DNA from: Loripinus fragilis
Taxonomy: Eukaryota > Mollusca > Bivalvia > Lucinida > Lucinidae
DNA: 64,000 bases
Direction: 5' to 3'
NCBI GenBank assembly: GCA_964019695.1
Contig: CAXHUL010000534.1
Span: 266,164 to 330,163, forward strand
Part shown: positions 24,243 to 36,800 of the stretch, piece by piece
Layout of the letters: each line of letters opens with the position of its first letter
Position numbering within the stretch: the first letter of the stretch is position 1
Translations under genes and position numbers: made by a program
Notes under the pieces: model-generated
Databases searched by the model: none
What the model was told of the DNA's origin: nothing
What the model saw: only the letters and a program-made list of their open reading frames with translations

Positions 24243-24486
24243 GTTGAGCCATGACATGTGATTTCCAACAATGCGGCATTTTGACAAGTGTAGACTCTTA
24301 CCAGCCTGTGCAGCCTCCTTTTAAGCTTAGACACTCCAAATGATGTTCGGTCAGAAGCTTAACACTCATAGAATATTCAAAGCGACGAGCAATGACTCTG
24401 ATCAGACTGCGCGTATGCGCAGGCTGATCTGAGGCTTTGCTGGTCGCACACACCACATTGTTGGAAATCTCATGTTGCGGCTCATA
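24243..24486. mobile_element. MITE family F, copy 1
   Basis: The left end is TGAGCCATGACATGTGATTT then CCAACAATGCGG. The right end is its complement (CCACATTGTTGGAAATCTCA then TGTTGCGGCTCA). The interior has CAGCCTCCTTTTAAGCTTAG and GATCAGACTGCGCG. Other copies lie at 42321-42724 (split) and 58135-58377. Confidence 0.85.
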
Positions 24487-24489
24487 TAT

Positions 24490-25671
24490 ACTTAATTGCT
24501 TAAGAAACCGGACACTTTTTACCTCCTTCAAACTCGTTAATAACAAATTATAGAGCAAAGCCAATATGCTTATTTTAATAACGAGACATTAGATAGTATT
24601 GTTCAAAAAACTATATTTTTCTAATATAGAACATGACTTCACGACGTCGAAAATACCGTTTTTATCGCTCAGGAGTATATGTCTAGATATTTTTGAAAAC
24701 CTTTTTCATGTATGCAAGGCCAATACCAGTACAGACGAAAGTGCATTTAAAAAACCTCAATATTTTGATGTGGCGTATGATATGGGGGGTTTTAAGTTGT
24801 GCCGCGGCTTTCGACGTTGTCTAAACAGTGTTTTCTTTCCTTTTTTTAAGCAATTTCTAGAAACTGAAATGACTTGGAGTCAACCGAACATTGTAAGACA
24901 ATGCATTTTAAAGAATCAGAACTTATGTTTCGCGTCCCGTGGACTAAACCAAATTAACGTCAACTAAGAAACAACGTAAACTTTAGATGATAACCGTTTT
25001 TTTTCTTTGTCAACTCACGTCGCCGTTTAGTGTGTGCTGTCTACTTTGTTATAATGGCTACACTTTACTTTAATCGCGTATGGATTACAAGCTTTGCTGT
25101 ATGCACATATCAGCATGTAAGTGTAACGCTTGACGTCGCTAAATGGGCTTTGGTGGCAGCTTCGGAGTTCAAAAGTACTGAAACATTGTCAAAATGCATT
25201 CCAAACATCATAAAAAAGTGAAAAAAAGTTTATAAAGTGACAGTGCTTTTTAAAAGCTCATAGAACGCTGATTTCGTTAAATCGACGGTACAAAAATGAA
25301 ACTAGGCTTTTGGGTTTAACAATGATGCATGCTTTATTTGAATGCCCAGAATATGTCAATGAAATAACAAAGAATCACACTAAATCGGTTTCTAGTGTTT
25401 TTTGCGCGATTTCTTTGTTCTTGCAAAAAATAATTTTAGGGGTTACGTGACGTTTTGATAGCTGACATCTGAATTAGTTCATCTTTTCAAGTAATCTAAG
25501 TGCATCTTGTCCAACTTTACGCAGGGGAAAGACAAGTGTGCATCGTATTCATTTACTACCTATAGATTTGCACACAGTATGTGACAGGTTTCTTTAGTAG
25601 TTAAGTATATATGCTTAGCATAGACCAAGCTTCTTGTGAAAGCGCATACGTGTTGGTTTATTTGTATCCAT
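24490..25671. other. No gene supported
   Basis: A 122-codon + strand open frame (24599-24967) lies here. It matches no family I know, lacks clear splice sites and is not called. No repeats of note. Confidence 0.4.
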
Positions 25672-25911
25672 TATGCCCAGGTCACACATTCAAGGATCAC
25701 GTCGCCGGTTCCACTACGGATCAAATCCCACGGATGACCCCGGAAATGACAATTTCCGTAGTCCGATACCGATGTTCAACGCAAGTACTACTACGTCTGA
25801 TAACGGATGCAATACGGAAATATATGGACTAATACGGATTGCCACGGATGATGCGGGATCGTATCTGTGGCTAATCCTGCGTCAAATCCGTGAATGTGTG
25901 ACCTGGGCATA
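25672..25911. mobile_element. 240-bp MITE with 21-bp TIR
   Basis: It starts TATGCCCAGGTCACACATTC and ends GAATGTGTGACCTGGGCATA, a perfect inverted repeat of 20-21 bp. The interior repeats CGGAT-type words (ACGGATGACC, ATACGGATTGCC). The flanks read TTA...TAA, so the exact target duplication is unclear. Confidence 0.85.
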
Positions 25912-26534
25912 AGACAAGTAATGCGGCTATAATATTTTAATGGATGATTTGGATCGTTGCATTTTTTATTATTGGAAAACCGCAATTTTGACGGTAAACG
26001 CGGTCCGCGGTTGGAATATTTTCATAATTATTTTACGGCACCCGGCACCAATTCTCTATTAGTTTAACAGTATCTTCTACACGTAAAATATAATACATCT
26101 ATTTCAGCTATTCTGTGAGTTGGTGAGAGGTCAGCACACGAGAATTTGGTAACTATCGAATCAGCAAGCACAAAAGGCTCGGACGAATCCGCACATCCGT
26201 ACAGTCTCGTCACACCGTTCGATTCCCGCATGCATAAAGTGTGGAGGTAGATGTAGGGCTTAGACAAAAATTTAGACCCCTAGGCAATAAGCGATACTGT
26301 AAATATGGGATTTTTTGCGAGAATTTTAATGGCATTATTGAATGACAAGTAATACATTGATAAATATTAATTTTATTTTACTTATAAACTTGGCAACTCC
26401 TTGGGACTAGCTCAGAAAAGCAATCAAAATTAAATGCCAAAACTGATGCAAAATATCCAATGTAAAAGCATCAGCTTTGTCCATCCGAATCGTGTTGATT
26501 CAAAATGCGAAATAATCTACATTTTTGGTCGAAA

Positions 26535-26765
26535 CGATGTCGAGAGTCTTCCAGACAGTTCAAGGGGCACACTTGTTCCAGACCCGTCAGGAAGGCTCTT
26601 CAAGAGAAAAACGATGTCGAGAGTCTTCCAGACAGTTCAAGGGGCACACTTGTTCCAGACCCGTCAGGAAGGCTCTTGAAGAGAAAAACGATGTCGAGAG
26701 TCTTCCAGACAGTTCAAGGGGCGCACTTGTTCCAGACCCGTCAGGAAGGCTCTTGAAGAGTAAAG
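26535..26765. repeat. 77-bp minisatellite, three copies
   Basis: Three nearly identical 77-bp units start at 26535, 26612 and 26689. Each has CGATGTCGAGAGTCTTCCAG and TTCCAGACCCGTCAGGAAGG. Seventy-seven is not a multiple of three, so all + frames cycle and stay open, which explains the overlapping open frames on both strands. Confidence 0.95.
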
Positions 26766-26874
26766 CTCCTATCTCATAGGCCACGTTAAAACTTCGTTAC
26801 TGGGACCTGTTTTACCTACATCAGTAAACGACATAGTGTTTTCGTCATTACGCAAGGGTTTTCACGAAGAAAAC

Positions 26875-27500
26875 TCAATCGGAACTACCTCGGCCAATTC
26901 TACGAAATTCCATGGAATCAGACCACGGGTGTACATCGAGCATCTAAATTGATAACTGACGCTGACGTTATATAACGTGACGCCAACAACGCAGACACGG
27001 TGTTAACACTATAACAAGTGTGATTGCAGCAAAACAAACGGTTATAAATGGAATTTATCTTTTTTCAATAAAATATCGCTATACAGCGATAATTTATTGA
27101 AAAAAAAAGTACAATGCAACCTTCTTTAATTCTGCTAATTAAACTTTTCGGATAATCAGAATAACCGATTTTAATAGAGCTGAACCCACATGCTACAGGA
27201 CTAATTTACCATACACCAGTTCCGGCAAACAAAATGGAGCTTTTTTTGGTACATAGTATGCCAAAGTACAATGCAAACTTCTTTAATTCTGCTAATTAAA
27301 CTTTTCGGATAATCAGAATAACCGATTTTAATAGAGCTGAACCCACATGCTACAGGACTAATTTACCATACACCAGTTCCGGCAAACAAAATGGAGCTTT
27401 TTTTGGTACATAGTATGCCTACTATGCGTAATGCCCCTTATATACACCCGAGGCATGATTCGATTCTCGAATTGTCACGGACTTTCCCGAATGGAAGAAA
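26875..27500 (+). repeat. Duplicated block, copy 1 (partner 33447-33915)
   Basis: Shares with 33447-33915, in the same order and strand, TCAATCGGAACT, GGAATCAGACCACGG, GACGCTGACGTTATATAACG, AACAAGTGTGATTGC, a hairpin of TCAATA...TATTGA type, TTCGGATAATCAGAATAA and CATGATTCGATTCTCGAATT. The partner lies in the intron after exon 4 of the MIEAP-like gene. This copy lies 270-900 bp upstream of its start codon. Confidence 0.85.
27108..27420. repeat. 157-bp tandem duplication
   Basis: Two copies with almost no difference (27108-27264 and 27265-27420), beginning AGTACAATGCAA and ending TTGGTACATAGTATGCC. The partner block in the intron has only one copy, so the duplication is younger than the block duplication. 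Confidence 0.95.
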
Positions 27501-27768
27501 TCATTGCGAAATTTCCGAATTTACAGTAAGTACCAAAATCTCATATGTTTGCTGTTGTATATAAAAACTTTTCGCCAACTGGGATTGTTTGAATCTGCTG
27601 TTTTTCTTTTTGCGAAAAATACCATCAAGGTGTAAAAAAGTTTGGATCCAGTTCAGGACCGATGTTTTATTGGGCCTGATCTGGGTCCAAACTGTTTGTA
27701 AAGGTTATTAGCAGACGACAAAGAGTTAACATACTGTACATGTATTATTGTCTCCAGTATTTTAGACA

Positions 27769-27869
27769 ATGGCAGAGAAGAGCGAAAATACGCCGGAATC
27801 CATGTTAAATTCATTCGAGGAAGTCAGCCTGCCCACGAAAAGTTCCATAACCCAAGGCGGTGTTCAGAG
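27769..27869 (+). CDS. MIEAP-like gene, coding exon 1
   Basis: Encodes MAEKSENTPESMLNSFEEVS and 13 further whole codons. It ends after two bases of the next codon at the GTATGG donor. A hairpin-family repeat ends about 35 bp upstream of the ATG. Confidence 0.8.
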
Positions 27870-30800
27870 GTATGGTACATGTACTTTTAGCAGAAGAAGC
27901 TCAGTGTATATTATAGATAATCTAAAACGGATGGTTATATACACGAAGTATGGAATTTATGAATTTCATTAAATTTTTAATTTTAACATAAAATGACCCG
28001 GATTATAAGATTCTGGTTATCAAATTAACGTTTTAACCCTTTTCATTCTGATGGATTTTCCCAAACATATTGATACAATACGTATGCGACTGTCTATTTT
28101 GTGTTTTAAGGGGTCATATGTCAAAATTTCTATATTAGGATGTATTTATGTCCTAAAGATTGTTTTTATCTTAGCAAACAGTACATACCCCGATGAAATG
28201 CCACCTTAAGCGGCATTTAATCTTGGTATTCACTGTTTACAAAAGCACATGTTTACCGGTATCCAAAATGAAAAGGTATAACCAAAATTTTAGACAAGGT
28301 CTATATTAAAGAAAGAAAATTATTTCAATAGAAAAGAGGACCCATAGGTCGATAGTGATTCAGTTCAATGTACATGGGTCTTTGTTTCATGCATTACAAC
28401 CCGGTCATGTCAGAACGATTTCCAGTCTTCCTGGCTTGAATCAGTACTAAGCAGCGGATAAAGTCCATTGCTCAAGGACACAACACAGTGGCTTCTGCAA
28501 TACTTTTGACATTCATTAAGCTACCATTTGCCTATAAGGCCTTTGTTTTGTCTGTTTTTGAGTGACAGCTTAAGAAAGGTTTTACTGTACATATTGATAC
28601 AAAAATAAGTATGGGATTGCCCATTTTGTACGTTATAGGGTCACATGTAGAAGTTTCTAAAGTATGACGTGTTTCGGACTCTGAAGGCTGTTTTAACCAC
28701 CAGTGCAGACCCTGATGAAATGCATCTGGGTCTTCAGCGTTTGCCAAAGTACCCCTTTAGGGGTTTCAACTATAGAAAGGATTATTATTATTTAAATATT
28801 TCGTTGGTTAAAACAAATGTCTGCACATGCTATTTTGGTACTTATCAGGCTCAACTAGATGACTGCAACAGTACATGCATGTTTAAAGAATGATATGCGA
28901 TATATATATATATAAATATTCATTATCTGATTTACATTGTCCTTGACAGAGTAGTTGACGTTGAAAAGTCAAGCGAAGATGATAACAAAAAGAACGAAGC
29001 AATTGAAGAGCCCGAAAAAGACAAGAAAACAGGTGGATTCAATAAAGGTGACGAAGATACATTTAAGTCACTTACCGACCAACGTAAAGCAGACTCAGAG
29101 AAGTCTCAAGCTGGTGGGGAAATTGATCCAGAAAAACGCAGGACAGAAGACGCTGAGTGTGAAGAACAGCGAGTGAGTCCTGACAAGTTAGAACTCGTTA
29201 GACCCTATATTATTGATATCAAGGATGTCAGGACGGTCGAAGCTAAGAAGAAAGAGACAGGTGTTGGTATAATTAAGGAGGTGCCAAATATTAGGGAGAC
29301 TGGCAATGGTGGTGACGATGGTGAGCGTGAACAAAATTTACCAGATCTACCCAAAGCAGATGAATCAAAATCAACTAGGTGAGTATAGTACTATAAATGG
29401 GCCGCGACGCGAGAAAACCTGTCTGGGGGGGGGGGGGGGGTTGCAGACAACAAAGGCGCAGACCAGCCTGCGCATCCGCGCCGTCTGATCAGCGCCTTTG
29501 TTGTTCACTTTTTGAAAAGTATCATACGTAAACTTGCTACAGGTGAAATTTCAATTTTTAGCTAGTCTCTGTAGCTTAGGAGACTGGTTTGAAACTCGCT
29601 TTGATGGAAACCCCCAAGACAGGTTTTCTTGCGACAAGGCCCAAGTATATTTTTACATGTTCTTCATTTTTCGAGTTTACCCACCAAAAAAACTAATAAT
29701 TAACCATTCATAATACTTTGTATTAAGCCATTACGCAAGGAAATACAAATGTACCCATACATGTAGGTCGTATGCAAATGGACAAAGTGGCGAGAAAACT
29801 AGATTTGTTGGATGCAAACAACTAAAGCGCATATTAGCCTGCGAATTCGTAAATGGTCAAAAGACAGGAGTAAACACACTCGAGGGATTTCTTGGTTTCG
29901 CAACGCAGGAATTGTGCACATGTGAATCACGTACATGTACATGTAGCCGCATACATGTTTTGCATGCTCTGTAATAGTAAAGCCTACCCATCAAAAATAG
30001 TAAGTGAGTATGATCAGGAAGTACCACAATCAAAAACCGCAGTCAAACCCATGGCCACACAACCATCATGAGACACCAGGAAGACAAACTAAGCAAAATA
30101 ACCAGCTTTCTCTTCCCCATCAAGATGATTGCAAAACTAGAATGGACATAAAGTAACGTACAACAAAACATAGAACAATTACAGACTCCCACAATGGGAG
30201 TAACAATAAACAAAATAAGTCAACAACTACAGAACCATCACCTTAGAACATACAGCAGCCTAAGCCACCGTGGGGCTTAATTTCATTTTACTGGTATCAA
30301 CTCTTCGTCCTAGATTCTGCTGTTGTTGAAGTACAAGAAATGTTCAGCACGCATGCCGCCTTTTAACTAATACAATGTATCATCATGGAGAAACACTCTA
30401 ATCAAATGAACACACAATGATGAAACAAAGAAAAGGGTTCACGACCGACAGACTGAAACGCTACTTTTAGACTTGCATTGTCAATGACTTGTTAACTTAT
30501 TATCCTGACACTTAAAAACGTCAGTGATATTGTGTATTATATTGACTCCTGTCCGTTCACCTGCCCGCCTGTTATTCTAAACCGCTGGACTGAATTCAAC
30601 ATTATCACATGACGTAACGTCTGAAAATGAAATAACGCCATGCAATAAAATCGATAAACGACTAGTGGTTTACCGATTTGACGTTCATAACAAAGTTGCA
30701 TACATAATGACAAAATTATAACGTTTTGTACGCCAGAAAATGGGATTTCAAAGTAGTCTTAATGACATATGATAAATAGGATCATTCTAACATTTCTGCT

Positions 30801-33800
30801 CTTGTATTATTGAATTAATTGAACTCATTGCGAAAAAGAGATAAAATGCTCGACAAGCCTCGCATTTTATCCATTTTTCCCCAACTCTTTTATCATATTC
30901 AATAAAACATGAGGACTCATGTAAGATCCTCTATTTATTTGATGAGTGCATTGCTTACATAAGAGGGGCATGCAAGAGCACATTCATTTTTGACTCCAGG
31001 GCAATGGGGTGCGATCAAAAGCTATCGGGTATGGAAAGAATTTCTAGCGATAAGGCGAGCAATCTCCCTAAACGAGACGTTCGTTTTATTTTGTTGAAAT
31101 AACGACTGGAGAAACTAGGCACATTCAACAAATATATATAGAAGAGCCGTCGATGCACCATTGCCCCCAATTTGTATATTTAAAACGGGTTTTCCTTCAT
31201 GCATGTAATAACTCTACTTCTTATTGAATGATAATTTATTTCGATCATCAACTGTGCTTGTTAATGACAAACGTCAAAATTTTAAGTATATTTCGTACGC
31301 ATGCGCTGAAGGAATACCGCAAAGTTTTGGAAATGAAGGGCACTTATATCCTTAATATTTTAGCACTTTTACTTTTAAAAAACCTGCAAAGGATTTACTA
31401 AAACTATCGTCTAAACGGCACACAGTCTAAAGACGTAAAATGAGGGATGAGAGTAGAAGGCGCAGGTTTTCACGGCTTTGTAAATGATGGATCGCTTTGA
31501 AACCTATTTTGATGCTTTCTATGCATATTTTAGTACCGAAACAGTCCAATTTTAAAAATATTAGGGCAATTTGAAAATCTAGGTTTTGTAATCATGTCAA
31601 ATAGGGAAAATATACGCCTTAAAAAAAGGCCTTTGAATGAAAATATGGTGGGTTAACCTGGTACGCTTTGTTTATTTTCAGAATCTGGATAATCAGCGTT
31701 GTGGTTCTCCTTTTAGTGTGTACCGCTCAGATCATTACCATATATAAGCTTTCTTTACAGATTCAAAGGTAAGGAATAAGTCTCAGAACACTGCAGACCT
31801 CTAAATAAGAGTCAGTAATTAAAAACTTATTTTCTTAGTTCTCAGCAAAAAATATGATGTTGGTACTAAAACGAACCATTACATCGATGGCTCTTTTGAG
31901 CATCCATAGCAAATGGTCAAATTGATAGATCAGATAATAGTCGCAGTTCAACGCTCAAAATTATTTGTTTGTACATCTGCACATATGGAGCGGCTCCTTC
32001 GTATAGCTCATAAGTCCAACCCCAAAAGGACACATTCATCGATAACAGAAAAAAATCTGAATTCTCTACCTCATGGATAGACTGGCTCCCTCCTTAAAAC
32101 AATTTTTCATCAATGTGTCATATCATATACTTGTAGCCAGTCAATTTTTCGATGTGTCATATCATATACTTGTAGCCAGTTTATCTCTGGTGGCTCTGTT
32201 TTAAAACAGAACCATCAGAGTTAGACTGGCTAAAAGTATATGATATGACACATTAATGAAAAATTGTTTTAAGGACTGGAGCCAGTCTACATCATGGACC
32301 AAACTTTTTTTTAGAGAAACTGTGCACATTGCGAAATGTCACGTGCTAAATACCAATATAAAATCACACCATTAACAAAATTAAACAATGCAAAGGTAGC
32401 CAAGTCACTTAATAATAAAAGAGCTGGCAAATATGTATTTTAATTATATATATAATACACGTTCAGCAGGTGGTACAAAATTTTCTAGCCTTGGGGGTCA
32501 TTAACTCCGAATAACTCGTACGTAAAAATGATCTCTGAAACTAAGGGATCAACAGAGTAAGTAAAGGTGCAAAGATCAGGAATCAATACAATCAAGAACC
32601 ACACCTGACCCAGGATACCAATGGGAGAGTGACAAACTCACAGTCAGCCACCACACACGAGAGACAAGAGGTCAGTCCTTTCCCAGCAGGTGGCCACAAG
32701 GCACATATAAACAGACGCACACAAGGGCATAGAAAACACAATATAGAAAAAAACATAAAAGATCCACAAAAGAAGTAACGTCTTGGAACGGTCAGTAAAA
32801 TATTTTACTGGTGGGCTTAAACCAGTTTAACGGTGCACCAACCTCACCCTTAGTTCAGATGTGGATCAAGACACATAGATGTTTGGTTTGCATGAAAGAC
32901 CCCTAACTTGTCAATGTACCATCTACTAGAACATATGAATCATGATATTAAAAGCAAAGATAAGGACTCCACAGTAAATAAAACTGAATACCGGAGCAAA
33001 AGAAATCCAACAGGTAAACCCCTGTTGGCCGGACAAACAGCCAAAGCATCAGGCTCCTACCAGGTCAGGTGAGTGGTATAGGGCTCATCGAGCTTCATGT
33101 TTGCTCTATTTCAGTCATGACCCAGAGATGCAAAGACTTAGCAAGTTAGTTGAGAATCTTACTGTAGAAATGGAGAGCCAAAACGCAACGTTTACCGAAC
33201 GCCTAGAAAGCCAAGAAGCAACTTTTGTCAAAGAAAGAAATCAATTGAAAACAAGAAATGAAGAGCTTGTGAAAACCAGTCGCGATCTAAATAAAGATAT
33301 AAAAGATCTGAAGAATAGTTATAAAGAATTGGAAGTGGCAAATACTGATTTGAATGGACAGTTCATAACAGAAAGTCGTCGAGTGGAACATTTACAATCA
33401 GTTCAACTAGTTCTTCATAAAAGGTAAGAGTTAAGTCCGTATGCCAAGTCAATCGGAACTGCCTCTGCCATGATTCCGCGATATTCCTTGGAATCAGACC
33501 ACGGATGTACATCGAAGACCTACTTTGATAACGCGGGTGATAACGTGACGCTGACGTTATATAACGTGACGCTGACGTCACAGAAACCATGTTAAAACAA
33601 TAACAAGTGTGATTGCTGCAAAAAACCCGCTTAAATGAAGTTTATGTTTTTTCAATGAGTTATCGCTATAGCGATATCTTATTGAAAAAAAAACAACACA
33701 TAAACTTCATTTATTCTGCTGCATAAACTTTTTCGGATAATCAGAATAATCGATTTTAATAGAACTGAACCCTCACGCTGCAGAAGTAATTTTCCATACG

Positions 33801-36800
33801 CCAGTTCAGGCTAACAAAATGGTGTTTTTCTGGTACATAGCACTACGCGTAATGCTCCTTACATATGCCCAACCATGATTCGATTCTCGAATTGTGCCAG
33901 GCTTTCCCAAATGATGCCAAGTCTATCATCAAATGGATTTGTATTTTCGAAATCATGTCTTCAGTGTTTGCAACCAGGTAACCAAAGGTAAGTTTCGATC
34001 CAGCCTGTTTAACTACATGGACTACATAGAATATTATAAATTAACGTGTCGCAAAGCTTAGCTTTTTTATTGTTATTTATTGTATTTGATGGGTTGGAAT
34101 GTCATACCACATTTCCTTTTTGTCAATGTCATTCTGGAGTTTCAATGTGTCTCCTTTTCCTTAATTTCAGGAGAAATTCTCAATATGTGTCAGTTAAGTT
34201 TAGGACACATTCTTAATTAAGCTATGTTCTTTCATATATACTGTATATTTTTAACTAACACAGTTGGCTGAAGATCAACATCTCATAACTACATAACTGA
34301 TATTTAAATTTATTTGATCAAATGTTGTCTCACGGCATAGTCATGTTCAAATTTGATGTACTACAAGTGGTTACAATATTTAGCATATATATCTAATAAC
34401 GTCAATTTATAACAAAATCTCGACTTATTTACGCAAAATTGCTGTGTCATATGATAAAAGACATATAAGATATAACATTAGTGCTCCTGTATTATTAGGG
34501 TCTTTCATGCAAACCAAACATCTATGTGTCTTGATCCTCATCTTAACTGACGGTGTGTTTGGCGCCATGACTGAACCCAGATTAAGCCCTCCAGTAAAAT
34601 AGTTTTACTTACCCTTCCAAGGCGGTACTTCTTTTGTGGATCATTTGTGCTATTTATGTCTTGTGTTTGTCATGCTTTCGCGTCTGTTCATTGCTGCCTT
34701 GTGGTCACCTGCTGGGAAAGGGCTGACCTCTTGGCTCTCGTTTTTGATGTTTAATTGTGTTTTGTCATTTTCCCATGTGGTATCCTGGGTCAGGTGTGGT
34801 ACTTGATTTATCGATTCCTGATCTTTGCCACCTTTCTTACTAATCGTTGCGAAAAAGCGACAACATACTCAACAGACCACGCATTTGATATTTTTTTCTC
34901 CTCTCTTTTAATAAATTCAATAATACATAAGCACTCATGTAAGATTCTTAACCCTTAAAACGCCGGCAAAACAAAATCATCTGAAAATTTTATCTGTCTT
35001 TGTAGTCTGCTGCAAAGGTTTGCTAACATTATTTACCAAAGTTAGGTATTTAGACAAACAGTGTGGATCCAGATTAGACTTCTCCTAAAAGGCTTCTAAA
35101 ACATTTCAGCAGACGACAAAAGCACACGAATCTTGTTATTGGCGCTTAAGAGGTTGGCATGTTTTTTTTATTTTTGTAGATTGAATACCTCAGAGAAAGA
35201 AAACCAGGAATGTCAATTGCGGTGAGTTGATCTTCTTTAATTTATACACCAAGTCACCATAAAACTCAGGTTCAGAAAGTCCTTGGCGCAAGAGAGATTT
35301 AAGTCCAACTGGGAACTTAGATATCAAGTCATAATACGAGGGGCGTTCAATGTGTAATGAAAACAGCCCAGTATATCCAAAAGTTTTATATTTGCATACT
35401 TCATAATTACTTCATTGAAAGGTATGTCTCTTGGCTAAATAAATGTAAATTTGCAGTTGTCAAGCTTCTTATCTAATTTACACAAGCCACTTTCAAGATA
35501 AGGTACTGAAGACACTGCTATATGAAATAAAACAACGTTTTCAAACGCAGATAACTACATGAACAAGGGATGTTTTCAGTCTGCTTCTTCGTGTGAGAAA
35601 TGTTCATATATTAGTGATTTATTCCTGCACAAATTTTTGAAATTGCCTTAAATTCTATGAAAATACTGAGGCTACCATTTTGGTAAAAATCTCCTTGATG
35701 CTACATTTTCTGGCATTCAATTGCAAGCTAGATATTATGGTCTTTATACTGTTGACAAAAAGTTAAGTGATGTTAATTACACTGTCAACACTCCTGGGAG
35801 GCGCAAACAAAAACAGTTATGTCATATCAACATGCTTAAAAAGTACATTGATAGGGATAGATCTGTTATTTCATCAGTAAATCTAGTTAATTCTGGTCCT
35901 CTTGAACAAAATCAAATGGACTCTGAAGATAAGAACTTTGTGCAATGTGATCCTGCATCATCAAACCTCAAGAACTCTGATATCTTAAAGGATCTTGACT
36001 AGCAATTGTCTCATCTTAGTTCAGACAAGTGACTTGAACTGAAGCAGATATTTTTCGAATATGAACACTTATTTCCGGATGTTCCATCCAAAACTGACAA
36101 AATTTATTATGATGTCGAACTTATTGATGGTTCAAAAATAGTAAGTGAGTATGATCAGGAAATATCACAACCACAAACCGCAGAAAACCCCATAACACCA
36201 CGAGGAAGAGCTGCTCAACCATCATGAGACACCGGAAAGACAAATCAAGCAAAGCAACCAGATCTCTCTTCCCCATCAAAATGATTGCAATACTAGAATG
36301 GACATAAAGTAAGGTACAACAAAATATAGAACAATTACAGACTCCCACAATGGGAATAACAATAAACAAAAAGTCAACAACAACAGAACGACCGCCTTAG
36401 AAAGGACAGCAGCCTAAACCACGGGGGGGGGGGGCTTAAATGCATTTTACTGATACCAAATCTTCGCCCTAGGTTCTGCTGTTGTTGGAGTACAAGAAAT
36501 GTTCAGCTCGCATGGAGGTCATCTAACTAATGCAATGTATCATCAAGGAGAAACACTCTAATCGAATTAACACACCATGATGAAACAAAGAAAAGGGCTC
36601 CTGACTCACAGATAGTCAGAGCTAAAGAAAACCTCCAGTTGAGCCCCGGTGGAACCAGCTACAGATAAGCTTCAGGCACCAACCCACCGATTAAAGCTTT
36701 ACGTCAGAGCCATCATAGAGTCTGAGGCCTGACCCACTGTCGTGCAATTAAAGAGGAAACCATAGCTATAAACTGTGATTGTGTTTAAAATTAGACATGC

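Larger units (their letters stand above)
26297..27526. mobile_element. Candidate 1.23-kb TA-flanked TIR element
   Basis: The left end is CTGTAAATATGGGATTTTTT followed by GCGAGAATTTT. The right end on the - strand is CTGTAAATTCGGAAATTTCG. TA lies on both sides (26295-26296 and 27527-27528). The same ends bound the 214-bp element at 50186-50399. It encloses the 77-bp minisatellite and the 157-bp duplication. The ends are only moderately alike, so two independent half-copies are possible. Confidence 0.5.

Noticed and set aside
24599..24967. 122-codon + strand open frame
   Set aside because: No family match that I recognise, no splice context and ordinary AT-rich composition. Could be tested by RNA-seq.
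28955..29382. Methionine-started open frames within exon 2
   Set aside because: They are in other frames. Only the frame set by the exon 1 splice joins onward to the transmembrane exon.
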